Positions 1 to 7,826 of a DNA stretch of 64,000 nt are shown piece after piece. A program made the position numbers and the translations under genes. This DNA comes from ARK-14 sp002899805. Lineage in GTDB: Archaea > Thermoproteota > Thermoprotei_A > Sulfolobales > Fervidicoccaceae. Location: contig JBAMMC010000033.1 in NCBI GenBank assembly GCA_039793985.1, positions 15,631 to 79,630 on the forward strand, read 5' to 3'. The first letter of the stretch is position 1. Every line of letters starts with the position of its first letter. Under the pieces are notes generated by a model. The model was not told where the DNA came from. It was given only the letters and a program-made list of their open reading frames with translations, and did not search any database.

Positions 1-1
1 C

Positions 2-1345
2 TTCCTCAAGCAGGTTGAATTTAAGGAAAAGCTGCTATCTGAGCTCGACACCATGAAATTTTACCCAGATATGCATAAGCAAAAACTTGTTGATTGGATA
101 AAATCTGTCGCTACAGACTGGCCGATTTCCAGAGACAGGTATTACGCAACTGAAATACCGGTCTGGAAATGCAAGAAATGCGGGAACATACTCCTTCCAA
201 AAGAATTCAAGTACTATAGACCTTGGAAAGATGAACCTCCATTCGAGAAATGCCCTCATTGTGGAGCAGGAAAAGAGTTTCTAGAGGGTGAAAAGAAGGT
301 CTTCGATACGTGGTTTGATTCGAGCATCTCTATGTTATATGTTACGGGTTACAAAAGAGATCAAGAGCTTTTCGAGAAAGTCCGAGATTCGGTATTGAGA
401 CCTCAGGGTTACGAGATAATAAGGACTTGGCTATATTATAGTGTCCTCAGAGTTTATCAGCTCACTGGGAAGATGCCCTTCAAATGGGTCAGGATAACTG
501 GTATGGGGCTCGATGAAAGAGGAGAGGCGATGCATAAATCGAAGGGAAACGTTATTGATCCGTTTCCAGTAATAGATGAATATGGGGCCGATGCTTTCAG
601 GTTCTGGTCAGCAGCATCAGCTAAAGTTGGCTACGACTATCGCTTCAGCCATCAATTGCTGAGAACAGGTCAGCTATTCGCTACCAAAATTTGGAATATT
701 GCAAGGTTTATTTCCCAGTTCCCAGACCCAGGAGAAAATTTTGCCGGAATGACAGAACTGGATGCATCAGCAATAGCTCTCATGAGAAAGTACTTCAGGA
801 AATATTTGAAAGGATTCGATGAAATGGATACTTTCGAACCGACGATGACAGCATATGAGTTCATTTGGAATATCTTTGCGAGCCATTATGTTGAAGTCGT
901 AAAGAGGAGAGCATACAACGATTCTGGAATTTTCAGTGAGGTGGAGCAAAGATCAGCTTGGGCAACGCTTCATCTACTGCTTAGGGCTTCCCTAAAAATG
1001 ATTGCTCCCGTAATGCCTTTTGTGACCGATGAAATATGGAGAAATATAGGATATGGAGATACGATCCATAAAGAAAAATTCGATGGTATTGATTTGGAAA
1101 GTAAGGGGGAGGAACAAGCTATACTCATGGAAATGGTCGTGAAGATAAACAATGACATTTGGAAGTTCAAGATGGAAAGAGGGATGAAACTCAATGATCC
1201 CATAAACAAGGAAGTTTTCCTTCCACCTGTGCTAAAGGTCGCCTCAAAGGATATAGAGAGCTTCCATAAGCTTGAAAAAGTTTCATATGTTGAGCCCCCA
1301 TCGGATGCCAAACAAGTTGGAGAAATAGTTTGGATAAGGGAGTGA
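2..1345 (+). CDS. valS: Valyl-tRNA synthetase, C-terminal part (cut by window start)
   Basis: Class I aminoacyl-tRNA synthetase that charges tRNA-Val in the cytoplasm. The reading frame is open from base 2, so the N-terminal half with the HIGH motif lies outside the window. Counted from the ATG at 53, a zinc-finger-like CKKC...CPHC lies at about 40-70, the conserved FDTWFDSS at 84-91, and the HKSKGNVIDP version of the KMSKS loop at 161-170. An alpha-helical anticodon-binding domain follows to the end. Having His instead of Met in KMSKS is seen in archaeal ValRS as I recall. The frame ends just before a cysteine desulfurase gene, and the two are probably co-transcribed. Confidence 0.93.
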   Translation, partial: FLKQVEFKEKLLSELDTMKFYPDMHKQKLVDWIKSVATDWPISRDRYYATEIPVWKCKKCGNILLPKEFKYYRPWKDEPPFEKCPHCGAGKEFLEGEKKVFDTWFDSSISMLYVTGYKRDQELFEKVRDSVLRPQGYEIIRTWLYYSVLRVYQLTGKMPFKWVRITGMGLDERGEAMHKSKGNVIDPFPVIDEYGADAFRFWSAASAKVGYDYRFSHQLLRTGQLFATKIWNIARFISQFPDPGENFAGMTELDASAIALMRKYFRKYLKGFDEMDTFEPTMTAYEFIWNIFASHYVEVVKRRAYNDSGIFSEVEQRSAWATLHLLLRASLKMIAPVMPFVTDEIWRNIGYGDTIHKEKFDGIDLESKGEEQAILMEMVVKINNDIWKFKMERGMKLNDPINKEVFLPPVLKVASKDIESFHKLEKVSYVEPPSDAKQVGEIVWIRE

Positions 1346-1356
1346 GGAAATCGCCT

Positions 1357-2589
1357 ATGCTCGATCCATACAAGATAAGAGAGGATTTCCCTATATTTTC
1401 AAGTGAAAGCGGGAAAAATTTGGTATACTTAGATAATGCGGCTACGACTCAGAGGCCTAGGCAAGTCATTGAAGCTATAAAGTGGTTCTATGAGAACAAG
1501 AACGCAAATGTTCATAGAGGACATTATCCTCTCAGCGAAGAGGCAGATAGGTTATATGAAGAAGCTCATGAAAGAGTAGCCAAGTTTATAGGGGCACAAA
1601 GTTGGGAAGAGATTTCTTTCTTCCAGAACACTACACATGCGATTTCATCTATTGCTATTCCCATAGTCGAATGGGGGCTTTCGCAAGGAAAGAGGAGGAT
1701 CCTCCTCACGGTCATGGATCACCACAGCAATATGCTACCATGGAGGAGGGCAGCAGAATTAATTGGAGCAGTGGTGGATTATGTTAAAGTAACCGAGGGG
1801 GGTTATTTAGATATGGTTGATTTGGAGAGAAAGATGAATGATGATCTGATTTTAGTTGCGCTTCCACATGCTAGTAATGTCACAGGAGCAATTAACCCAG
1901 TTGAAAAAATAGCTAGCTTGACCAAAAAATACGATGCACTCTTGGTTGTCGATGGTGCTCAGAGTATTCCGCATTTAGATGTTGATGTGAAAAAAATGGG
2001 GATTGATTTTCTGGCCTTCAGCGGACATAAGATGTTGGGACCATTTGGGATCGGAGCTTTGTATGCGAGGAAAGACATTGCTGAAGAGCTCACTCCAGTA
2101 ATCACAGGTGGAGGTGCAATAAAAGATGTGACTCTCGAAAAGATCGAATACGCTAATCTTCCATATAGGTTTGAAGCGGGAACTCCAAACGTAGCTGGAG
2201 CTGTGGGGCTAGTTGCAGCAATCGAATATTTGGAAAATATCGGCAAAAAGAATATTTTTGAACATGAAATGAAGCTTTTGCACGAGCTTCGTAAGATGTT
2301 AGAAGAAATAGATTGGATTGAACTGTATCCAAAAAAGACATTTGGCGAACATGTAGGAACGGTCTCTTTCAATGTGAAAGGTAAGAATCCCCATATAGTT
2401 GGGAAAGTGTTGGGCGATTTCTATAACATAGCTTTGAGAACTGGGCTTCATTGTGCGCATCCTTACCATTATGCGATCGGAGCCGGAGAAGGGACGGTAA
2501 GAGCCAGCTTCTATATATATAATACAGAGGAAGAGGTCGAATACCTGGTTTCTTCGCTCAGAGAGATCAAAAGTAAATATTTGTCTTAG
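1357..2589 (+). CDS. SufS-like cysteine desulfurase (class V aminotransferase)
   Basis: PLP enzyme that takes sulfur from cysteine for Fe-S cluster or thio-modification pathways. The N-terminal LDNAATTQRP motif, the PLP lysine in FSGHK (about residue 225) and the catalytic cysteine in RTGLHCAHPYH (about 366) are all visible, and the 410-residue length fits the SufS/CsdA group. SufS has RxGHHC at the cysteine loop; here it is RTGLHC. I chose the ATG at 1357. TTG at 1330 and GTG at 1342 are upstream options, but they overlap valS and extend past the usual N-terminus. No sufBCD or iscU gene is near, so the sulfur acceptor cannot be inferred. It sits between valS and tyrS on the same strand. Confidence 0.85.
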   Translation: MLDPYKIREDFPIFSSESGKNLVYLDNAATTQRPRQVIEAIKWFYENKNANVHRGHYPLSEEADRLYEEAHERVAKFIGAQSWEEISFFQNTTHAISSIAIPIVEWGLSQGKRRILLTVMDHHSNMLPWRRAAELIGAVVDYVKVTEGGYLDMVDLERKMNDDLILVALPHASNVTGAINPVEKIASLTKKYDALLVVDGAQSIPHLDVDVKKMGIDFLAFSGHKMLGPFGIGALYARKDIAEELTPVITGGGAIKDVTLEKIEYANLPYRFEAGTPNVAGAVGLVAAIEYLENIGKKNIFEHEMKLLHELRKMLEEIDWIELYPKKTFGEHVGTVSFNVKGKNPHIVGKVLGDFYNIALRTGLHCAHPYHYAIGAGEGTVRASFYIYNTEEEVEYLVSSLREIKSKYLS

Positions 2590-2599
2590 GTGGGTGAAT

Positions 2600-3694
2600 A
2601 TGGACTTGGAAAGAAGACTAGCCCTTATAACCAGAAACACGGAAGAAGTAGTCACGGAAGAAGAGCTGAGGAAAAAACTAGAAACGGGGGAAAGACTAGA
2701 GGGTTACCTTGGTTACGAACCTAGCGGTCTCTTCCATATAGGATGGGTTATATGGGCATATAAAGCAAAAGATTTGGTAGAAGCTGGAGTAAACTTCAGG
2801 TTATTAGAAGCCACATGGCACGCTATGATAAATGATAAGTTTGGAGGAAATTTGGAGCTTATTAGAGGAGCAGCAAAATACATCAGGCATGGTCTCAAAG
2901 CTTTGGGTACACCTATTGAGAAAATAAAGTTCATCGACGCAGAAGAGTTGGTCGGAGACAAGGACTATTGGGAACTGGTACTCCGGGTAGCAAAAAATAC
3001 TTCTCTTGCAAGAGCAAAGAGGGCTCTTACTATAATGGGGAGAAAAGAGGATGAAGCAGAACTAGATTCTAGCAAGATAATATATCCCTTCATGCAAGTT
3101 ACAGATATCTACTATATGAATCTCGATGTCGCACTTGGAGGTATGGATCAGAGAAAGGCGCATATGCTCGCTAGAGAACTGGCAGAAAAGCTTGGTAAAA
3201 AGAAAGTCGTTGCTATACATACGCCGCTTCTAACAAGCCTGAAAGGAAAAGGAAGGGCGGGAGGAGGGGGAACGAGAGATGAGGAGTTGGCAGAAGCAAA
3301 GATGAGCAAATCCTCTCCTGATTCAACTATCCTAATACATGACTCAGAAGAAGAGATCGAGAGAAAATTGCTTTCCGCTTACTGCCCCAAAGGAACAATC
3401 GAGTTCAACCCTGTTCTAGAGATCAACAAGTACATATTATTTTACGAAGAGGGTTTTACCATGACCATAGATAGACCTCCTAACTTTGGAGGACCATTAG
3501 AAGTGAATAATTATAATGAGCTTGAGAAGCTCTTTATTGAGGGAAAAATTCACCCGCTCGACCTAAAAAAGGCTACAGCTAGAGAGCTGGCAAAGAGGCT
3601 CAAGCCTGTGAGGGAATATTTCAGGACTAACCAAGAAGCGAAAAAGCTAGCAGAAGAAATAGCGCGCTATTATAAGTTAGAACTCACTATATGA
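2600..3694 (+). CDS. tyrS: Tyrosyl-tRNA synthetase (archaeal type)
   Basis: Charges tRNA-Tyr. It is the compact archaeal/eukaryal form without the bacterial S4-like C-terminal domain, at about 364 residues. Visible motifs are YEPSGLFHIG (HIGH equivalent, about 39-48), YPFMQVTDI and GGMDQRK in the tyrosine pocket (about 162-186), and AKMSKSSPDS (about 233-242). An AGGTGG Shine-Dalgarno 7 bases upstream favours ATG 2600 over GTG 2594. It follows the desulfurase gene by about ten bases, so the two are likely one transcript. The next gene (dnaG) has its own promoter and structured leader. Confidence 0.95.
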   Translation: MDLERRLALITRNTEEVVTEEELRKKLETGERLEGYLGYEPSGLFHIGWVIWAYKAKDLVEAGVNFRLLEATWHAMINDKFGGNLELIRGAAKYIRHGLKALGTPIEKIKFIDAEELVGDKDYWELVLRVAKNTSLARAKRALTIMGRKEDEAELDSSKIIYPFMQVTDIYYMNLDVALGGMDQRKAHMLARELAEKLGKKKVVAIHTPLLTSLKGKGRAGGGGTRDEELAEAKMSKSSPDSTILIHDSEEEIERKLLSAYCPKGTIEFNPVLEINKYILFYEEGFTMTIDRPPNFGGPLEVNNYNELEKLFIEGKIHPLDLKKATARELAKRLKPVREYFRTNQEAKKLAEEIARYYKLELTI

Positions 3695-3737
3695 GCTTCG
3701 TTTTGTACGAGTAACTCAGCAGTTGGTGAAGAGAGAA

Positions 3738-3747
3738 AACTTAATTT
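3738..3747 (+). promoter_or_regulatory. TATA-like box ahead of the dnaG leader
   Basis: The A+T run AACTTAATTT has the composition of a crenarchaeal TATA box. A start 25-30 bases downstream would fall at about 3768-3773, exactly where the structured element begins. This is inferred from spacing only. Confidence 0.45.
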
Positions 3748-3770
3748 TTGTTTATTTTGAGCTAATAGTG

Positions 3771-3832
3771 AGTGCCCCCGTTTTCACCCGGATGCACCAG
3801 AATGTTCCGGGTGAAGCAGGGAGCTCTTGCAC
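3771..3832 (+). ncRNA. Structured leader or small RNA in front of dnaG
   Basis: A perfect 9-bp inverted repeat (TTCACCCGG at 3783-3791, CCGGGTGAA at 3807-3815) encloses a 15-base loop. Outside it, GTGC/GCAC and CCC/GGG can pair across an internal loop, giving a two-tier hairpin about 60 bases long. A second short hairpin (CACACC/GGTGTG, about 3856-3875) sits directly before the Shine-Dalgarno of dnaG. The G+C content is clearly above that of the surroundings, as expected for a hyperthermophile RNA. Its shape recalls an H/ACA guide, but I could not place a canonical ACA box and kink-turn, so the class is unassigned. It may be a stable RNA or part of a regulatory 5' leader. Confidence 0.45.
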
Positions 3833-3889
3833 ATTACGCTTACATTACATAGGTTCACACCTGGTTTCTGGTGTGGAGGATGATTACTC

Positions 3890-5140
3890 ATGAAATACAT
3901 GATAAGAGCAAAAGTAGAAGTAGATGGGATAGTAGATAAAAATGATGTCATAGGGGCTTTGTTTGGTCAGACAGAAGGACTTCTGTCTCCAGAGCTCGAT
4001 CTTAGAGAGTTGCAGGACAAGGGAAGGATAGGAAGGATACAAGTAGACCTCAAACCAAGCAATGGGAAGATAAGAGGAGAGATAAAGATCCCCTCGAACT
4101 TAGATAGAGCGGAAACAGCGTTAATAGCAGCACTGATAGAAACAATTGATAAAGTTGGACCTTATGGAGCCAAGATTCAAGTCGTGAAGATAGTAGACTT
4201 GAGAGTAGAGAAGCTGAAGAAGGCTGTGGAGAGGGCTAAAGAGCTTCTCAAGGCATGGCAAGCCTCTGAAATGCCGGACATCAAGGATCTTTTGAGAGAG
4301 ATAGAAAGTGCGTTGAAGCCAGCTGAAATAATTGAATACGGTCCTGAGAAGCTCCCCGCAGGAAGTGATATTGAGAAAAGCGATGAATTGATAATAGTAG
4401 AGGGAAGAGCAGATGTACTGAACCTACTTCGATACGGATATAACAATGCGATAGCTGTAGAGGGGGCAAAAGAAAGCATACCTGAGAGCGTGAGACAACT
4501 AGCCGCCAAAAAGAGAAAGGTCATAGCTTTCGTAGATGGTGACCATGGAGGAGAACTAATACTTAGGACTTTGTTGAACTCTACTAAGGTTGATTTTGTT
4601 GCCAGGGCACCTCCGGGAAAAGAGGTTGAGGATTTGGTTGGAAGAGAGATAGAACAAGCCCTCGCTGCTGCCGTGCCCGTAGAACAGTATAAAGCGGAAA
4701 TAGAACGAAAGATCGAAAAGAAGGTTGCTGAACCATCTAAGATTGAGGCGCCTAAGGAAATAGTCGAGATCCGGGCACAGGCTCAGCCAGCAACAGAAGG
4801 AGTAGCCCAGCCATCACCACAGCCTACTCCAGTTACAATCGATATTCCAGAAAATGTTCTGAAGGAGATGAGTGAGCTGAGAGGAACGCTTGAAGCAATT
4901 TTATACGACGAAAACTGGAACCAGATAGGGAGGGTACCCGTTAGAGATCTATATAGCAATTTGGAGAAGATCGAGCCAGGAAAGGTGAAAGCGGTAATAT
5001 TCGACGGCATAGTTACTCAGAGAATAATGGATATATCCTCAGAAAAAGGAGTGAAACTACTAATTGCAGCGAGGATAGGAAATGTAGCAAAGAGAAGCGA
5101 TGGGGTAACTCTCCTTACAATGGGGGATCTGCTAAGCTGA
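3890..5140 (+). CDS. dnaG: Archaeal DnaG-type primase / exosome-associated protein
   Basis: Toprim-fold protein. Archaeal DnaG has primase activity in vitro and is known mainly as a poly(A)-binding cap component of the RNA exosome. The Toprim glutamate lies in LIIVEGRADVL (Glu about 171) and the acidic metal site in FVDGDHGG (216-221). Residues 1-110 are the DnaG-specific N-terminal domain, about 265-315 is a proline/alanine-rich linker, and a small C-terminal domain follows. ATG 3890 is supported by a strong GGAGGA Shine-Dalgarno nine bases upstream. The gene is preceded by a structured leader and followed by thymidylate kinase. Confidence 0.93.
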   Translation: MKYMIRAKVEVDGIVDKNDVIGALFGQTEGLLSPELDLRELQDKGRIGRIQVDLKPSNGKIRGEIKIPSNLDRAETALIAALIETIDKVGPYGAKIQVVKIVDLRVEKLKKAVERAKELLKAWQASEMPDIKDLLREIESALKPAEIIEYGPEKLPAGSDIEKSDELIIVEGRADVLNLLRYGYNNAIAVEGAKESIPESVRQLAAKKRKVIAFVDGDHGGELILRTLLNSTKVDFVARAPPGKEVEDLVGREIEQALAAAVPVEQYKAEIERKIEKKVAEPSKIEAPKEIVEIRAQAQPATEGVAQPSPQPTPVTIDIPENVLKEMSELRGTLEAILYDENWNQIGRVPVRDLYSNLEKIEPGKVKAVIFDGIVTQRIMDISSEKGVKLLIAARIGNVAKRSDGVTLLTMGDLLS

Positions 5141-5181
5141 TTAATTATTCCGTTGATCTGAGATATCGAGGAGGATTTCTT

Positions 5182-5886
5182 TTGAGAGAGAAGGTTCTAA
5201 AACCAGGAACTGTTTTGCTCGAGAATGAAATCCATGGATATTTGATTAAAGAGCCAGAGATCGACCTCATTTCTCCCCACGAGAGAGTAGGTAAGTATGT
5301 TGCTATAGAGGGAATAGATGGTTCAGGAAAAACAACACTATCTGGAATGATATGCAACGAGGTGAAGAGAAGCGGAAAGGAATGCGATATAGTCAAAGAA
5401 CCTTATTATGAAGAGGTGAAGTCCCTTCTACATAAGATGCCTTCGATGCACCCGGTTGCTGAAGCTTATCTATTTGCCGCTGACAGGCTAATAATGCACA
5501 GCGAAAGGCTCATTCATCTTTTGAAGAGTGGGAAAAATAGGCTGATCTTAGGAGATAGGAGCTATCTTGCGAGTATAGTGTATCAGAGCACGAGAGGAGC
5601 CCCTTTTGAAGTCATCATGTCTCTCAACTCTTTTGCCGTTCAGCCAGACCTCGTGATATTATTGGACGTAGATCCATCGATTGCTTGGGAAAGGCTGATG
5701 AAGAAGAGTAACAGACAACTCAAGCATCTCGAAGCTAAGGAAACCCTCAGTACATTGAGGAAAACCTATCTCGAGCTCTATCAAAAGATAGAGAAACCTC
5801 CTATAGAAGTGATAGATGCTTCTCCCTCTCCAGAAGAAGTCTTGGAGAAAGCGATGAACTTACTGAGAATGAAGGGTATACTTTAG
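5182..5886 (+). CDS. tmk: Thymidylate kinase with N-terminal extension
   Basis: Phosphorylates dTMP to dTDP for DNA synthesis. The P-loop IEGIDGSGKTT is at about residues 42-52, followed by the DRS motif (GDRSYLASIVYQ) and a LID region rich in Lys/Arg (about 175-185). Most Tmk proteins begin within a few residues of the P-loop, whereas this one has about 38 residues before it. No ATG, GTG or TTG lies close to the P-loop, and a GAGGAGGA Shine-Dalgarno precedes TTG 5182, so the extension looks genuine. It lies 41 bases after dnaG, suggesting a small replication/nucleotide operon. Confidence 0.88.
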   Translation: MREKVLKPGTVLLENEIHGYLIKEPEIDLISPHERVGKYVAIEGIDGSGKTTLSGMICNEVKRSGKECDIVKEPYYEEVKSLLHKMPSMHPVAEAYLFAADRLIMHSERLIHLLKSGKNRLILGDRSYLASIVYQSTRGAPFEVIMSLNSFAVQPDLVILLDVDPSIAWERLMKKSNRQLKHLEAKETLSTLRKTYLELYQKIEKPPIEVIDASPSPEEVLEKAMNLLRMKGIL

Positions 5887-6105
5887 TTTTTCTATGTTTT
5901 AAACTTGAAATATCTCAAGTCCTTGTAACGGGAAAACAAAGGCAACTCCCAGCGAGGAATAAGCTGATTGAAGATGCAACCAGAGGTCTATCGCTGGACG
6001 AGTTGAGAGGGTTTGATTTATCAAGCGACAATTAGCTCTGAAGCGATCAAGATGTGGGAGGTGGATTGTGAACCTATGAGAAGTCCAAAAGGGGTTCCTC
6101 GCCCT
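5887..6105. other. Intergenic stretch with possible coding remnant
   Basis: About 220 bases. A rightward frame at about 6014-6105 reads QATISSEAIKMWEV then DCEPMRSPKGVPRP and has no start. It could be the decayed tail of a transposase-type gene, but the match is too weak to name. T-rich tracts after tmk may end its transcript. Confidence 0.25.
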
Positions 6106-6795
6106 TCAAGTAAGGGAGGAATTCAGCCGAAGTTTTCCCCCTTCTATTTTCATTTTTCCATCTTTTACTAATTCATAGAGGATTCTCCTGGCTTCAGTTC
6201 TGCTGAGTTTCAGCTTTCCTTGAAGGATAAATATAGCGTCGGCAGTACTGATTTCCCCATACTCTGCCATCGAATCTAGCAGAACTCTGAAACTTTCGTT
6301 ATCGATCTTTTTACCTAGATATTGCACTTCGGTTATCTTGAATTGATTCATTTCTAAATATATTTTCTCTCGGTTACGCCGATCTTCTAAAACATATATG
6401 TTATTACCGAGCTCTTTCAATCCGAAGACTCTCGCTTTTAAAGCTAGTCCAAGGGAAGTACCTACATGCGTTGTCACAAAGGATATCACATGTGAATATT
6501 TTTCAAGTTCAGCAACCAGGGGCCTCAAGTCAAAGCCTACAGCAAATATAATAATCGGAAAGGTTCCTGGAGCTTTCAAATCTTGTTCAAAAGAAACTTC
6601 ATCCAAGCTGAAGCCTCTAATCGAAATGAAACGTTCGAAAAGGTTCCTATTTATTGGAGAAAATTCGACGATCGTTGGTTTTTTTCCTTCTCTTAATGCA
6701 TTGCTCGCCGCGAATGCTGTGAGATATGTAGCTCCAATACCATGGTGGGTTATGATAACTGCTTTCAGTTTTGTCCCAAGTATGCTGAGATCCAA
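6106..6795 (-). CDS. Unknown protein: degenerate P-loop-like N-terminus plus C-terminal winged helix
   Basis: I do not recognise a named family. The N-terminus (about 10-45) reads like a ParA/SIMIBI ATPase opening: a beta strand, a glycine-containing loop (HHGIGATYL), then a helix and EGKKPTIVEFSP, which resembles the 'EGKKVLLIDLDP' of ParA-type proteins. The loop lacks the GKT/GKS lysine, so ATP binding is doubtful. About residues 165-225 have the helix pattern of a winged helix (SRTEARRILYELVKDGKMKIEGGKLRL). A regulator with a ligand-binding Rossmann-like domain is plausible. TTG 6795 is preceded by GGGAG at good spacing. It is transcribed away from the cysteine-synthase relic, whose 5' end abuts its promoter. 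Confidence 0.7.
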   Translation of the reverse strand: MDLSILGTKLKAVIITHHGIGATYLTAFAASNALREGKKPTIVEFSPINRNLFERFISIRGFSLDEVSFEQDLKAPGTFPIIIFAVGFDLRPLVAELEKYSHVISFVTTHVGTSLGLALKARVFGLKELGNNIYVLEDRRNREKIYLEMNQFKITEVQYLGKKIDNESFRVLLDSMAEYGEISTADAIFILQGKLKLSRTEARRILYELVKDGKMKIEGGKLRLNSSLT

Positions 6796-6888
6796 ACCGA
6801 CTCCCTTATTTTTATATGCAGCTTCCGATTTAAAAATAAGCGATTTTGATTTTTCTTCTTTTTTACAACTTCAACAGTCGTCTATTAC

Positions 6889-7704
6889 TCAAATTTGGAA
6901 TACTATAATCCTACTGGGAGCCATAGGGATAGAATAGCTTTTCACATGATAAAGAATGCTATTGAGGAGGGAAAACTGAGAGAAGGTGACACCGTTGTTT
7001 AAGCGTCGAGCGGAAACACTGCTATATCGGTTGCCTTTATCGCGAGGATGTCTAACCTGAAGCCTATTGTAGTTGTGGCAGAGGAGACTTCTTCTGTTAA
7101 AGTAAGACTTCTGGAGGTACTCGGTGCGGAAATATTCTATGGGACAGATGATCCTGTATCGGAGAACTACTACTTAAGGATAGCAAAGAGAATTTCCATT
7201 GAGAGAAAAGGTTTGTTCTTAAATCAATATGAAAATAGGAGCAATATTGGGGCACACTACAAAACAACTGCTAGAGAAATCTGGGAGCAGTCAGAAGGCA
7301 ACATCGATGTTTTCGTGATGGGTATAGGAACTGGAGGAACAATAATTGGAGTTGGGAAGTTGTTGAAGAAAAGGGAAAAGGATGTGAAGATCTTCGGTGT
7401 AACTCCCAAGGGATCCGTTTTAGTTGGAGGTACGGGAAAGGATAAAATTGCGGGCTTGGTCCATAAATGGGTCCCACCTCTTCTCGACATGAAGATTTCA
7501 GATGGTATTGTCGAGGTTAGCTTCAGTGAAGCGAAAGAAATGACTGAACGGTTAGCTGGCGAGGAAGGAATACTTGGTGGCTATTCCACAGGCGCTGATG
7601 TTATCGCCTCCATAAAGTTTTCAGAGTTCTTACCCGAAAGGTCAGTCATAGTTACTATAGCTCCTGACTCTCTCTTCAAATACTTGGGAGAACATCAGAA
7701 ATAG
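6889..7704 (+). pseudogene. Cysteine synthase / PLP beta-family pseudogene
   Basis: The frame reads SNLEYYNPTGSHRDRIAF, then EGDTVV, a TAA stop (7000-7002), then ASSGNTAISVAFIARM and an intact remainder with the phosphate loop GIGTGGTIIGVG and GGYSTGAD. This is the O-acetylserine sulfhydrylase/cystathionine beta-synthase fold. Three lesions are visible. The N-terminal ~30 residues are missing upstream of 6889. The PLP-binding lysine of the usual TGSxKDR is Arg (AGG at 6925-6927). A glutamate codon expected in the usual VVEASSGNT is TAA, which needs one G-to-T change. The downstream part alone (7048-7704, 218 residues) is open but lacks the catalytic lysine, so it should not be an active synthase. 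Confidence 0.85.
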
Positions 7705-7826
7705 CAGCCGTTTTCTTACATAGAATGCTGTTCTTTTATTGATTATATCTGATTTAGCCTATTGAATAAAAGAAGGACATCGGCGCTTCTAAAAGCAAAA
7801 TATCATCATCAATGCCTAACGACAAT

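Noticed and set aside
6014..6105. Possible transposase (TnpB) tail downstream of tmk
   Set aside because: Only about 30 residues are readable, the frame is closed upstream, and no zinc-finger or DDE/RuvC motif is present; kept only as a note on the intergenic stretch.
6398..6937. 179-codon rightward frame
   Set aside because: It is mostly antisense to the well-supported P-loop-like gene 6106-6795 and overlaps the start of the pseudogene in a different frame; its composition is that of a shadow frame.
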